Below, piece after piece: positions 1 to 5,835 of a stretch of 11,735 nucleotides of DNA (position 1 is its first letter; each line of letters begins with the position of its first letter). The stretch covers positions 1 to 11,735 of the forward strand of contig JAGWTL010000065.1 in assembly GCA_028869035.1 (NCBI GenBank), given 5' to 3'. A program made the translations under genes and the position numbers. The notes under the pieces are model-generated. The model saw only the letters and a program-made list of their open reading frames with translations, did no database searches and was not told the DNA's origin. The DNA comes from Burkholderiales bacterium (GTDB lineage: Bacteria; Pseudomonadota; Gammaproteobacteria; Burkholderiales; Burkholderiaceae_C).

Positions 1-651
1 CGTTTTGCCGAGCATCTGCAGATGTCGATCGAGCAGGAGCGCGCTGCCATTGCGCGCGAGATCCACGACGACATCGGCGGCTCGCTGGCGGCCATCCAGT
101 TCGATCTCTCCTGGATCATCCGCCACCACGCCGATGCCGAAACGCAGGCCCATGTGGAAGCGGCCACCGGCATGCTGCAGCACGCCGTCGGCGCCAGCCA
201 GCGCATCATGATGAACCTGCGCCCGGCCATCCTGGACCAGGGCCTGGAAGCGGCCGTTGATTGGCTGGCCGGCGAATTCGAGCGGCGCACCGGCATCCGC
301 ACCCTGGTGCGCGCTGCGGTGCGCCAGCCTGCGCTTTCCAAGGCCATCCAGCTGACTGCCTACCGGACAGCCCAGGAAGCACTGACCAACATCTCCAAAC
401 ACGCCCGCTGCAGCGAGGTCCGGCTCGAACTGTCCGATGCCGAAGGTGTGCTGACCCTGGAGATCACCGACAATGGACAGGGTATCCAGCCGCCGGAGCG
501 CAACAAAGCCAAGACCTTCGGACTCAAGGGCCTGCAAGAGCGGGCGCGCACTGTGGGCGGCTGGCTGGACGTGAGCAGCCGCGAAGGCGCCGGCACATCC
601 ATTACGCTGTCAGTTCCCCTGACAAACGAGGCAAAAGGCCAGGTTCAATGA
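1..651 (+). CDS. Sensor histidine kinase, HisKA_3 type (3' part; start lies outside window)
   Basis: This is the C-terminal catalytic part of a two-component sensor kinase, expected to autophosphorylate on His and pass phosphate to the response regulator encoded next. The reading frame is open from base 1, so an internal ATG at 22 is not the real start; 216 residues are visible. The dimerisation/phosphoacceptor box REIHDDIGG has its His at visible residue 22, typical of HisKA_3 (NarX/DegS/UhpB-like) kinases. The HATPase domain follows: N-box QEALTNISKHA (about 125-135), G1 box DNGQGI (157-162), G2-like FGLKGLQERA (173-182) and a closing GTSITLSVPL. Any sensory domain (PAS, GAF, membrane segments) lies upstream and cannot be judged. 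Its stop overlaps the regulator's start codon (ATGA, 648-651), which implies translational coupling. The family call is firm; the signal and the regulon are unknown. Confidence 0.93.
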   Translation, partial: RFAEHLQMSIEQERAAIAREIHDDIGGSLAAIQFDLSWIIRHHADAETQAHVEAATGMLQHAVGASQRIMMNLRPAILDQGLEAAVDWLAGEFERRTGIRTLVRAAVRQPALSKAIQLTAYRTAQEALTNISKHARCSEVRLELSDAEGVLTLEITDNGQGIQPPERNKAKTFGLKGLQERARTVGGWLDVSSREGAGTSITLSVPLTNEAKGQVQ

Positions 652-1277
652 TTCGAGTGATACTTTGTGACGACCATGCGGTCGTACGGCGCGGCATCCG
701 CGACACCCTGTCCGAAGCGGTTGACATCAAGGTCGTCGGTGAAGCCGGCAGTTATTCGGAAGTACGCGAACTGCTGCGCGCCACCCCCTGCGACGTGCTG
801 GTGCTGGACCTGAACCTGCCGGGCCGCGGCGGCCTGGAGGTGCTGGCTTCGCTGCGCGAAGCGGACTCTCCCACCAAGGCGCTGGTGGTGTCCATGTTCC
901 CCGAAGACCAGTACGCCATCCGCTGCCTGCGTGCGGGCGCCCAGGGTTATCTGAACAAGGCCGGCAACCCGGCCGAACTGATCGCCGCGGTGCGCACCAT
1001 CGCCCAGGGCCGCAAGTACGTCACCCCCGGCGTGGCCCAGATGCTGGTCGACAACCTCTCGGCGCCGACCAGCGAGGCGCTGCACGATGCGCTGTCGGAG
1101 CGCGAACTCCAGACCCTGCTCAAGATCGCCTCCGGCAAGCGCCTGTCCGACATCGCCGAGGAGCTGATGCTCAGCCCCAAGACGGTCAGCGTCTATCGCT
1201 CGCGCGTGCTGGAAAAACTCAAGCTCTCGAACAACGCCGAGCTGACGGTGTACGCCATCCGCAACGGCCTGGTCTGA
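648..1277 (+). CDS. Response regulator, NarL/FixJ family (REC + LuxR-type HTH)
   Basis: A 209-residue transcriptional response regulator, the evident partner of the upstream kinase. The start at 648 was chosen because MIRVILCDDHAVVRRG is the canonical beginning of a receiver domain; the frame is open much further upstream but only as a shadow of the kinase gene. Receiver residues visible are the acidic pair D8/D9, phosphoacceptor D54 (in VLDLNLPG) and K104 (in GYLNKAG). S82 sits at the usual Ser/Thr switch position. The C-terminal LuxR-type helix-turn-helix spans about residues 147-209 (LSERELQTLL, then SPKTVSVYRSRVLEKL). The length is normal for the family. The ribosome binding site is weak, consistent with coupling to the kinase through the ATGA overlap. 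Nothing in the sequence identifies its targets; proximity to flagellar genes is only suggestive. Confidence 0.95.
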   Translation: MIRVILCDDHAVVRRGIRDTLSEAVDIKVVGEAGSYSEVRELLRATPCDVLVLDLNLPGRGGLEVLASLREADSPTKALVVSMFPEDQYAIRCLRAGAQGYLNKAGNPAELIAAVRTIAQGRKYVTPGVAQMLVDNLSAPTSEALHDALSERELQTLLKIASGKRLSDIAEELMLSPKTVSVYRSRVLEKLKLSNNAELTVYAIRNGLV

Positions 1278-1347
1278 ACTCGCGAATAAATCAACTGCGC
1301 GACCCGATCGCTACGATTTCTTCACGAGTTCCGTGAGCGCGGCACGG
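1278..1347. other. Convergent intergenic gap between regulator gene and fliR
   Basis: A 70-base region where two opposite transcription units end. It holds an inverted repeat with 10-base arms, aactcgcgaa (1277-1286) and ttcacgagtt (1321-1330). The stem is fully paired with one G-U in the - strand transcript but has one C-A mismatch in the + strand transcript. The loop would be 34 bases and no T-run follows on either side, so it is not a classic intrinsic terminator. No RNA gene or small ORF was recognised here. Confidence 0.5.
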
Positions 1348-2115
1348 TCAGCGCCCGGTGAAGATCTCGATGGCCCGCTCCAGCAGGCTCTGGAAAGGCT
1401 GGTCCAGCATCGGCAGGGTGGCCGTCATGCCCACCAGCCCCACGCTCAGCGTTATGGGGAAGCCAACCGCATAGATGTTCATCTGCGGCGCCACGCGCGA
1501 GATGATGCCCAGCGCCAGTTTGGTGAACAACAGCAGGGCCAGCATGGGCAAAGCGATCCAGAGGGCGCTGGCAAACAGCTCGCCGCCCAGGGTGTAGAGC
1601 TGCATCAGGCGCAGCGCCTCCAGGAAGTTCTGTGTCACGGGGAACACCTCGAAGCTGCGGGTCACCGCCATCAGCACCATGAGGTGGCCGTTGAGCACCA
1701 CAAAAAGCAATGAGGCCATGTAGGCGAAGAAACGCGCCACAGCGCTGGCCTGGCCGTTGAGCGAAGGGTCGAAAAAGGCGGCGAAATTCAGGCCCATCTG
1801 GAACCCCACCACCTCACCGGCCAGCTCGAAGGCGGCAAACACCAGGCGCACGACAAAACCGATGGCCAGGCCGATGCCGACCTGCTGGACCACCACGCCC
1901 AGCGCCACCGGGCTGTTGAGGTCGATCACCGGCATGGGCGGCAAAGTCGCCTGGGCAGCCAGGGTGACCAGCAGGGCCAGGCCGATACGGGCACGCACCG
2001 GAAAGGCTCGCGTAGAGAAGATGGGAGCCGATGTGAAGACCGCCAGCACACGCAGGAAAGGCCACAGCAAGGGCGTGATCCACGCCATGATCTGGGCTTC
2101 GCTGAAGGTGATCAT
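1348..2115 (-). CDS. fliR: Flagellar export gate protein FliR
   Basis: FliR is a polytopic inner-membrane subunit of the flagellar type III export gate, assembling with FliP and FliQ inside the MS ring. The 255-residue protein has the usual family length. Hydrophobic segments lie at about residues 11-33, 43-60, 71-98, 128-152 and 180-204, with a last one around 217-236. Family-typical stretches include GFQMGLNFAAFFDPSLNGQ (105-122) and ISRVAPQMNIYAVGFPITL (205-223). The start at 2115 (MITFSEAQIMAW) was chosen because it gives the normal length and N-terminus; the frame is open for 72 more codons upstream but those overlap fliQ and look nothing like FliR. The ribosome binding site is poor. It is the last gene of the fliOPQR block, 22 bases after fliQ, and its stop faces the convergent regulator gene. 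Confidence 0.96.
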   Translation of the reverse strand: MITFSEAQIMAWITPLLWPFLRVLAVFTSAPIFSTRAFPVRARIGLALLVTLAAQATLPPMPVIDLNSPVALGVVVQQVGIGLAIGFVVRLVFAAFELAGEVVGFQMGLNFAAFFDPSLNGQASAVARFFAYMASLLFVVLNGHLMVLMAVTRSFEVFPVTQNFLEALRLMQLYTLGGELFASALWIALPMLALLLFTKLALGIISRVAPQMNIYAVGFPITLSVGLVGMTATLPMLDQPFQSLLERAIEIFTGR

Positions 2116-2137
2116 GGCACCACGCCCGGGGTCTTGC

Positions 2138-2407
2138 TCAAAGCACGATGCCGGGGATCGCTTCGATGGTGCGCCGGATGTACTCGACCAGGATGTTGAG
2201 CATCCAGGGCCCCGCCCAGGCGAACACGGCCATGGCCGCCACCAGTTTGGGCACGAAGGCCAGCGTGGCCTCCTGGATCTGCGTGATGGCCTGGAACAGG
2301 CTGACGAGCAGCCCCACCAGCAGCACCACACCCAGCAGCGGCGCCGACACCATCAGCATCGTGATGAGCGCCTCCTGCCCGATGGTCAAGACCATTTGTG
2401 CGTTCAT
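2138..2407 (-). CDS. fliQ: Flagellar export gate protein FliQ
   Basis: FliQ is a small inner-membrane component of the flagellar type III export gate. The 89-residue product matches the usual length and has two hydrophobic hairpin segments, about residues 13-39 and 49-77. The intervening polar stretch QAITQIQEATLAFVPKL is characteristic of FliQ/SctS proteins. A strong ribosome binding site (GAGGAG, then CCACGC before the ATG) supports the start. It lies 10 bases after the fliP stop and 22 bases before fliR, so the three gate genes are almost certainly co-transcribed. Nothing is unusual; the identification rests on size, topology, the central motif and gene order. Confidence 0.96.
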   Translation of the reverse strand: MNAQMVLTIGQEALITMLMVSAPLLGVVLLVGLLVSLFQAITQIQEATLAFVPKLVAAMAVFAWAGPWMLNILVEYIRRTIEAIPGIVL

Positions 2408-2417
2408 GCGTGGCTCC

Positions 2418-3209
2418 TCATGTCACAAAACTCGCAGCCAGCGAGCCGATCAACAGGTTCCAGCCGTCCGCCAGCACGAAAAGCATGAGCTTGAAAGGCA
2501 GGGCCACCAGCACGGGCGACAGCATCATCATGCCCAGCGACATGAGCACACTGGCCACCACGAGGTCGATCACCAGGAAGGGGATGAAGATCAGGAAACC
2601 GATCTGGAAGGCAGTCTTGAGCTCACTGGTGACAAAAGCCGGGATCAGCACGCGCATGGGCGCAGCCTCGATCCTGGTCGAGGGGTCAAGCTTGCCCAGC
2701 TTCACGAACAGCGCGAAGTCGGACTGGCGCGTCTGCTTGGCCATGAACTGGCGAATCGGCGCCTCCCCCCGCGCCAGCGCCTGATCGAAGTTGATGACGT
2801 TCTGCACATAAGGCTGGTAGGCATCGGCGTAGATGCGATCAAAGGTCGGGCCCATGACAAAAAAGGTCAGAAACAGCGACAGGCCGATGATCACCTGGTT
2901 GGGTGGCGAGGACTGCGTGCCCAAGGCCTGGCGCAGCAGGGACAGCACGATGACGATGCGGGTGAAGCCCGTCATCATCAGCAGGATGGCCGGCAAAAAG
3001 GACAGGGCCGTGAAGAACAGCAGGGTCTGGATCGGCACAGAGTAGCTCGTGCCCGATGCATCGCTGCCCACAATCAGGGGCAGCTGAGTGCTGTTGACCT
3101 GCGCCGCCGCCAGGGGCGCGTTCTCCTGGGCCAGCACCGGTAGCGCCAGCAACAGCAGCAGTGAGGCCGCCAGGCCGGCGACCGTGCGCAGGGAAGCGGT
3201 CCGGCGCAT
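2418..3209 (-). CDS. fliP: Flagellar export gate protein FliP
   Basis: FliP forms the core pentameric pore of the flagellar export gate in the inner membrane. The 263-residue product begins with a cleavable-looking signal peptide: basic MRRTASLR, a leucine/alanine core, and a probable cleavage after VLA at residue 27 (before QE), as is known for FliP. Mature membrane segments follow, including the signature GFTRIVIVLSLLRQALGT with downstream PPNQVIIGLSLFLTFFVMGP, and near the C-terminus SLGMMMLSP and PFKLMLFVLADGW. The periplasmic loop between the two membrane pairs (FDRIYADAYQPYV...) is present. Its ATG shares one base with the fliO stop (TGATG, 3207-3211), so translation is likely coupled to fliO. 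Length and motifs are standard for the family. Confidence 0.97.
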   Translation of the reverse strand: MRRTASLRTVAGLAASLLLLLALPVLAQENAPLAAAQVNSTQLPLIVGSDASGTSYSVPIQTLLFFTALSFLPAILLMMTGFTRIVIVLSLLRQALGTQSSPPNQVIIGLSLFLTFFVMGPTFDRIYADAYQPYVQNVINFDQALARGEAPIRQFMAKQTRQSDFALFVKLGKLDPSTRIEAAPMRVLIPAFVTSELKTAFQIGFLIFIPFLVIDLVVASVLMSLGMMMLSPVLVALPFKLMLFVLADGWNLLIGSLAASFVT

Positions 3210-3538
3210 CAGGCCGAGCCCCCGGCATCGGCCGCCGGCTTGTCGGCGGCGGAGACGAAAACGGTGGAGCGCGTCGCTGCCGACCCCACCGGCAGGCTGT
3301 GCAGGCAGTTGACGTTCTGCGGCGTCACGCCCAGCACCAGCCAGACGCGCGCGCCTTCAGGGCCGACCTCGACCGTGACCACCCTTTGCTGGGGGCCGAC
3401 GGCCAGGGTCGAGACGATGCGGGAGGCGGCGGCGGGCGCCGCGCCGCCGGGAGCGCGTTGCTGGTACCAGCGGATGGCCAGTGGCAGCAGGGCCAGAATG
3501 ACGAGGAAGAGAACGACCGAGACGATGGTTTGCGTCAT
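3209..3538 (-). CDS. fliO: Flagellar biosynthesis protein FliO
   Basis: FliO is a small bitopic membrane protein that assists assembly of the FliP-FliR core of the export gate. The 109-residue product has one N-terminal membrane segment (about residues 5-22, IVSVVLFLVILALLPLAI), then a basic stop-transfer RWYQQR, an Ala/Gly/Pro-rich linker, and the cytoplasmic FliO domain (VSTLAVGPQQRVVTVEVG...RVWLVLGVTPQNV, about 42-76). The tail is low-complexity. The sequence family is poorly conserved, so position directly before fliP matters to the call. The ATG at 3538 is the only methionine start that includes the membrane segment; its ribosome binding site is weak. It opens the fliOPQR block after a 128-base structured gap downstream of fliN, unlike the tight junctions elsewhere in the cluster. 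Confidence 0.93.
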   Translation of the reverse strand: MTQTIVSVVLFLVILALLPLAIRWYQQRAPGGAAPAAASRIVSTLAVGPQQRVVTVEVGPEGARVWLVLGVTPQNVNCLHSLPVGSAATRSTVFVSAADKPAADAGGSA

Positions 3539-3574
3539 GCTCGCAGTTTAAGTCAAGCTGCCGGATGACCGTGG

Positions 3575-3595
3575 AAAAAAGCGGTCCGAACCTGC
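3575..3595 (-). terminator. Candidate weak intrinsic terminator upstream of fliO
   Basis: Read on the - strand, the sequence GC-A-GGT-TCGG-ACC-GC is followed directly by six T residues (3580-3575). This gives a 5-bp GC-rich stem with one bulged A and a tetraloop, then a U-tract. The architecture fits an intrinsic terminator, but the stem is short. It lies 36 bases upstream of the fliO start and 14 bases downstream of the large fliN-fliO hairpin. A competing stem GACCG/CGGTC encloses the same T-run. Confidence 0.3.
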
Positions 3596-3609
3596 GACAG
3601 TTGCGGATC

Positions 3610-3661
3610 GGGCCTGTTCACCCGGATTTCTCAGGCGCGAGGAATCCGGGTGAACAGGCCC
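3610..3661 (-). repeat. Long perfect inverted repeat (hairpin) between fliN and fliO
   Basis: Two 19-base arms, gggcctgttcacccggatt (3610-3628) and its exact reverse complement (3643-3661), flank a 14-base loop. The stem begins only 5 bases after the fliN stop codon. In the + strand reading, four more inner pairs (3629-3632 with 3639-3642, one of them U-G) leave a 6-base loop. No T-run follows either arm, so it is not a textbook Rho-independent terminator. On the fliN-side transcript it would be a very stable stem-loop, suitable as a 3'-end stabiliser, partial terminator or attenuator. The repeat is seen directly; the function is inferred. Confidence 0.9.
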
Positions 3662-3666
3662 TGGCC

Positions 3667-4095
3667 TCAGCCACGGCTGATGCGGCGCAGGCGTTCGGAC
3701 GGCGTGACTACATCGGTCAGGCGGATACCGAACTTGTCGTTGACGACCACCACCTCGCCCTGGGCAATCAGGTAGCCATTGACCAGCACGTCCATGGGTT
3801 CGCCGGCCATGGCATCGAGCTCGACTACCGAACCCTGGCCCAGTTGCAGGATGTGCTTGATCGGCACCTTGGTGCGCCCGAGTTCGACCGAAAGCTGGAC
3901 CGGGATGTCCAGCACCATGTTGATGTCCGAGGCAGGCGCGTCGCCGACCGAGGGCCGTGGCACTTGGCCGCTAAGCACGCCTCCGGGCTCGACCTCGGGC
4001 CTGGCGTCGCTGCTTTTCTGCTCCTGCAGGGCCTCGGCCCAGTCGGCCATGCCGTCGTCTTCGGGTTTCTGATCCGGTTTGTCATCAACCGCCAT
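3667..4095 (-). CDS. fliN: Flagellar motor switch protein FliN
   Basis: FliN forms the lower part of the cytoplasmic C ring, where it works with FliM in switching and also docks the FliH-FliI export complex. The 142-residue product has an acidic, probably disordered N-terminus with the recurring FliN element DWAEALQEQ (18-26). A C-terminal SpoA/surface-presentation domain (about 57-138) follows: DINMVLDIPVQLSVELGRT, LQLGQGSVVELD, GEPMDVLVNGYLIAQGEVVVVNDKFGIRLTDV. A good ribosome binding site (AGGGGA, 5 bases before the ATG) supports the start at 4095, which lies inside the last codons of fliM with an 11-base overlap. The gene ends the fliLMN block; a stable hairpin follows its stop within a few bases. 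Length and domain are normal. Confidence 0.97.
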   Translation of the reverse strand: MAVDDKPDQKPEDDGMADWAEALQEQKSSDARPEVEPGGVLSGQVPRPSVGDAPASDINMVLDIPVQLSVELGRTKVPIKHILQLGQGSVVELDAMAGEPMDVLVNGYLIAQGEVVVVNDKFGIRLTDVVTPSERLRRISRG

Positions 4096-5089
4096 AGCGT
4101 TCCCCTAACCAGTTGCTGTCATTGCCGCGCAGGCATTTGTCGACGCGGATGGCGTACCTGGCGTTGTGCGTGCCGTACTGGCACTCGAACACCGGCACGC
4201 CGTCGACCGAGGCCTCGATCCTGGGCTGGCGTTCGAGCTCGATAAAGTCACCCGGTTTCATGGCCAGAAGATCCTCCACTGTCGCATCGGCGCGGGCCAG
4301 CTCGGCCACCAGGGTCACCTCGGCGGCCTGGATCTCGCGCGTCAGCACGGTGACCCAGCGGCGATCCACCTCGATCGAGTCGCCCTGCGTGGATGAATAC
4401 AGCACGTCGCGGATGGGCTCCATCGTCGCGTACGGCATGCAGAAATGGATGGAGCCGGTGATTTCGGCGATCTCCAGTTGGAAGGAGGTGGAGATCACGA
4501 TCTCGCTGGGCGTGGCGATGTTGGCAAACTGCGGTTGCATCTCGCTGCGCTGGTAGTCCAGCTCGATCGGGTAGATCCCGCGCCAGGCCTTCTTGTATTC
4601 CTCGGAGATCACGTCGACCAGGCGGTTGATCACGCGCTGCTCGGTGGCCGAGAAGTCCCGGCCTTCGATGCGGGTCTGGAACTTGCCGATGCCGCCGTAG
4701 AGCGTATCGATCACGCCGAACACCAGGGCCGGCTCGCAGACGATCAGGCCGCTGCCGCGCAGTGGGCGGATGGCCACGATGTTGAAATTGGTCGGCACCG
4801 CCAGCTCGCGCAGGAAAGCGCTGTAGCGCTGCACCTGCACCGGGCCGACCGAGATCTCGGGGCTGCGGCGGATGAAGTTGAACAGGCCGATGCGCAGATT
4901 GCGGGCGAAACGCTCGTTGACGATTTCCATCGTCGGCATGCGCCCGCGGACGATCCGCTCCTGGCTGGACATGTTGTAGGCGCGGATCTCCCCGGCCTCG
5001 GCCACTTCCTCGACCGATTTCTGGCTCTCGCCGGTGACCCCTTCCAGCAGGGCATCGACTTCTTCCTGCGAAAGAAACGATTCACTCAT
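4085..5089 (-). CDS. fliM: Flagellar motor switch protein FliM
   Basis: FliM is the middle protein of the rotor C ring; it binds phosphorylated CheY at its N-terminus and links FliG to FliN. The 334-residue product starts with the CheY-binding peptide FLSQEEVDALLEG (5-17), a variant of the common LSQDEIDALL. After an acidic linker comes the CheC-like middle domain (about 45-235) with the family's RNLRIGLF and the YGGIGKF turn (131-137) that carries the GGxG motif for FliG contact. A SpoA domain (about 250-320, ending ARYAIRVDKCL) closes the protein. It begins 21 bases after the fliL stop and overlaps fliN by 11 bases. AGGA lies very close to the ATG and AAGGA about 12 bases away, so the ribosome binding site is not ideal. 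The identification is certain. Confidence 0.97.
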   Translation of the reverse strand: MSESFLSQEEVDALLEGVTGESQKSVEEVAEAGEIRAYNMSSQERIVRGRMPTMEIVNERFARNLRIGLFNFIRRSPEISVGPVQVQRYSAFLRELAVPTNFNIVAIRPLRGSGLIVCEPALVFGVIDTLYGGIGKFQTRIEGRDFSATEQRVINRLVDVISEEYKKAWRGIYPIELDYQRSEMQPQFANIATPSEIVISTSFQLEIAEITGSIHFCMPYATMEPIRDVLYSSTQGDSIEVDRRWVTVLTREIQAAEVTLVAELARADATVEDLLAMKPGDFIELERQPRIEASVDGVPVFECQYGTHNARYAIRVDKCLRGNDSNWLGERYGG

Positions 5090-5110
5090 GGTCCTGGCAT
5101 CCTTGCGGGC

Positions 5111-5662
5111 TCATTGCACGATGAAGCTGGAGAACAGCACGCCCCGCACTGGGTTGCCGTTGCCGCCGTCCTTGGCAGCCGCTTTCTTGTCTCTCTTGGC
5201 CGCCGAAGCGGCGGGCTTGAAATGCCGGGAGGCTGCAGCCAGGATGTCCTCGGCCAGCTTTTCCTTGCCTTCGCGGCTCAGCAGCTCATCCGCCGTGCGC
5301 TGCGACACCAGCAGCAGCACATCACTGCGGAGGGTGGGCAGATAGGCCTTGACCTTCTCGACCTCCAGGGCACCGGTCAGCTCCAGGGTGATGCCGATCT
5401 GCGCCACGCGCTCTCCGCCCGGATCGGCCAGGTTGACCACCATGTTGTCCAGAGGCAGATAGGTCGGCGGACCCTTGGATTCGACCACGGCGGCGGCCAC
5501 CTCCTCCTCGTCATCCAGTGCAGCCGCGTGCTGCTTGCTGAGAAAAATCCAACCCCCGGCTCCGGCCAGGGCCAGCACCACCAGCACCACCGCTACGATC
5601 AGCAACGTCTTCTTGCTTTTGGGCGGCGGTACGGCTTCGGCTTCGGGGGATTTGGTGGCCAC
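5111..5662 (-). CDS. fliL: Flagellar basal body-associated protein FliL
   Basis: FliL is a single-pass inner-membrane protein around the basal body that associates with stator units and supports torque or motility. The 183-residue product has a short basic cytoplasmic tail (PKSKK), a membrane segment at about 19-41, an acidic periplasmic linker, and the FliL domain from TYLPLDNMVVNLAD (67-80) to the closing strand VRGVLFSSFIVQ (172-183). An alanine/lysine-rich stretch (about 150-170, AASAAKRDKKAAAKDGG) precedes that strand and looks like a flexible insertion. The start codon is GTG at 5662, chosen because AGAGGA sits 7 bases upstream and no better start precedes it. It is preceded by the 173-base gap after fliK, so it may begin a separate transcript. 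Confidence 0.95.
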   Translation of the reverse strand: MATKSPEAEAVPPPKSKKTLLIVAVVLVVLALAGAGGWIFLSKQHAAALDDEEEVAAAVVESKGPPTYLPLDNMVVNLADPGGERVAQIGITLELTGALEVEKVKAYLPTLRSDVLLLVSQRTADELLSREGKEKLAEDILAAASRHFKPAASAAKRDKKAAAKDGGNGNPVRGVLFSSFIVQ

Positions 5663-5669
5663 GGTCTAG

Positions 5670-5675
5670 TCCTCT
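5670..5675 (-). promoter_or_regulatory. Ribosome binding site fixing the GTG start of fliL
   Basis: AGAGGA on the - strand, with 7 bases (CTAGACC) before the GTG at 5662. It is the strongest Shine-Dalgarno match near this start and supports GTG initiation at a position with no suitable ATG nearby. Confidence 0.7.
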
Positions 5676-5775
5676 ACAACTTTGCTGGTTTCATAACGGC
5701 ATGACACCACGCACCGCACAGGCACGCGGACCCGCACGTTCGTCAAATTATTCTCGACATCCCTGCCTACGATAC

Positions 5776-5819
5776 CCGGATTAAAGGTAAAAAACCATGC
5801 CAATCCGGACCGCTGGTCC
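5776..5819 (-). repeat. Two overlapping inverted repeats downstream of fliK
   Basis: On the - strand, GGACC-AGC-GGTCC (5819-5807) forms a compact 5-bp stem 16 bases after the fliK stop. A second dyad, CCGGATT (5808-5802) with AATCCGG (5782-5776), has a 19-base loop containing GGTTTTTTACC. The two stems share bases 5807-5808, so in full they exclude one another. The T6 run (5794-5789) starts 12 bases after the first stem, too far for a classic intrinsic terminator. They may still mark the end of the fliF-K transcript; this is an inference. Confidence 0.45.
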
Positions 5820-5835
5820 CGATAGCAAGGTACGT

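Larger units (their letters stand above)
5663..5835 (-). other. fliK-fliL intergenic region, possible promoter for fliL
   Basis: This 173-base gap is the largest in the flagellar cluster and has lower GC than its surroundings in parts. Read on the - strand it contains, in order, two overlapping dyads (5776-5819), a T6 run, an AT-richer stretch (GAATAATTTGAC, near 5737-5748) and the fliL ribosome binding site. I could not fit a convincing sigma-70, sigma-28 or sigma-54 promoter: TTGACG at 5738-5743 has no good -10 at normal spacing, and GCCGTTAT (5693-5700) resembles a sigma-28 -10 but lacks its -35. A promoter for fliLMN is plausible from layout alone. Confidence 0.4.

Noticed and set aside
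261..647. N-terminal extension of the response regulator frame
   Set aside because: It overlaps the kinase gene in another frame; the receiver domain begins cleanly at 648.
2116..2331. 72-codon N-terminal extension of fliR
   Set aside because: The extension overlaps fliQ and is rich in Trp, Cys, Ser and Arg, unlike FliR; the start at 2115 gives the standard length.
3610..3661. The large fliN-fliO hairpin as a transposon end or attachment site
   Set aside because: There are no direct repeats, transposase remnant or integrase gene nearby, and gene order on both sides is intact.
5693..5700. Possible sigma-28 -10 element (GCCGTTAT, - strand) upstream of fliL
   Set aside because: It matches only 6 of 8 positions of the E. 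coli consensus and has no TAAA-type -35 at the right spacing.
4445..5704. Open frame of 419 codons on the + strand, opposite fliM and fliL
   Set aside because: It runs across two real genes and their junction, and its His/Asp/Gln-rich composition is what antisense frames of GC-rich genes give.
5785..5802. Possible sigma-54 promoter (TGGCATGGTTTTTTACC, - strand)
   Set aside because: The GG of the -24 element is present but the required GC at -12 is missing.
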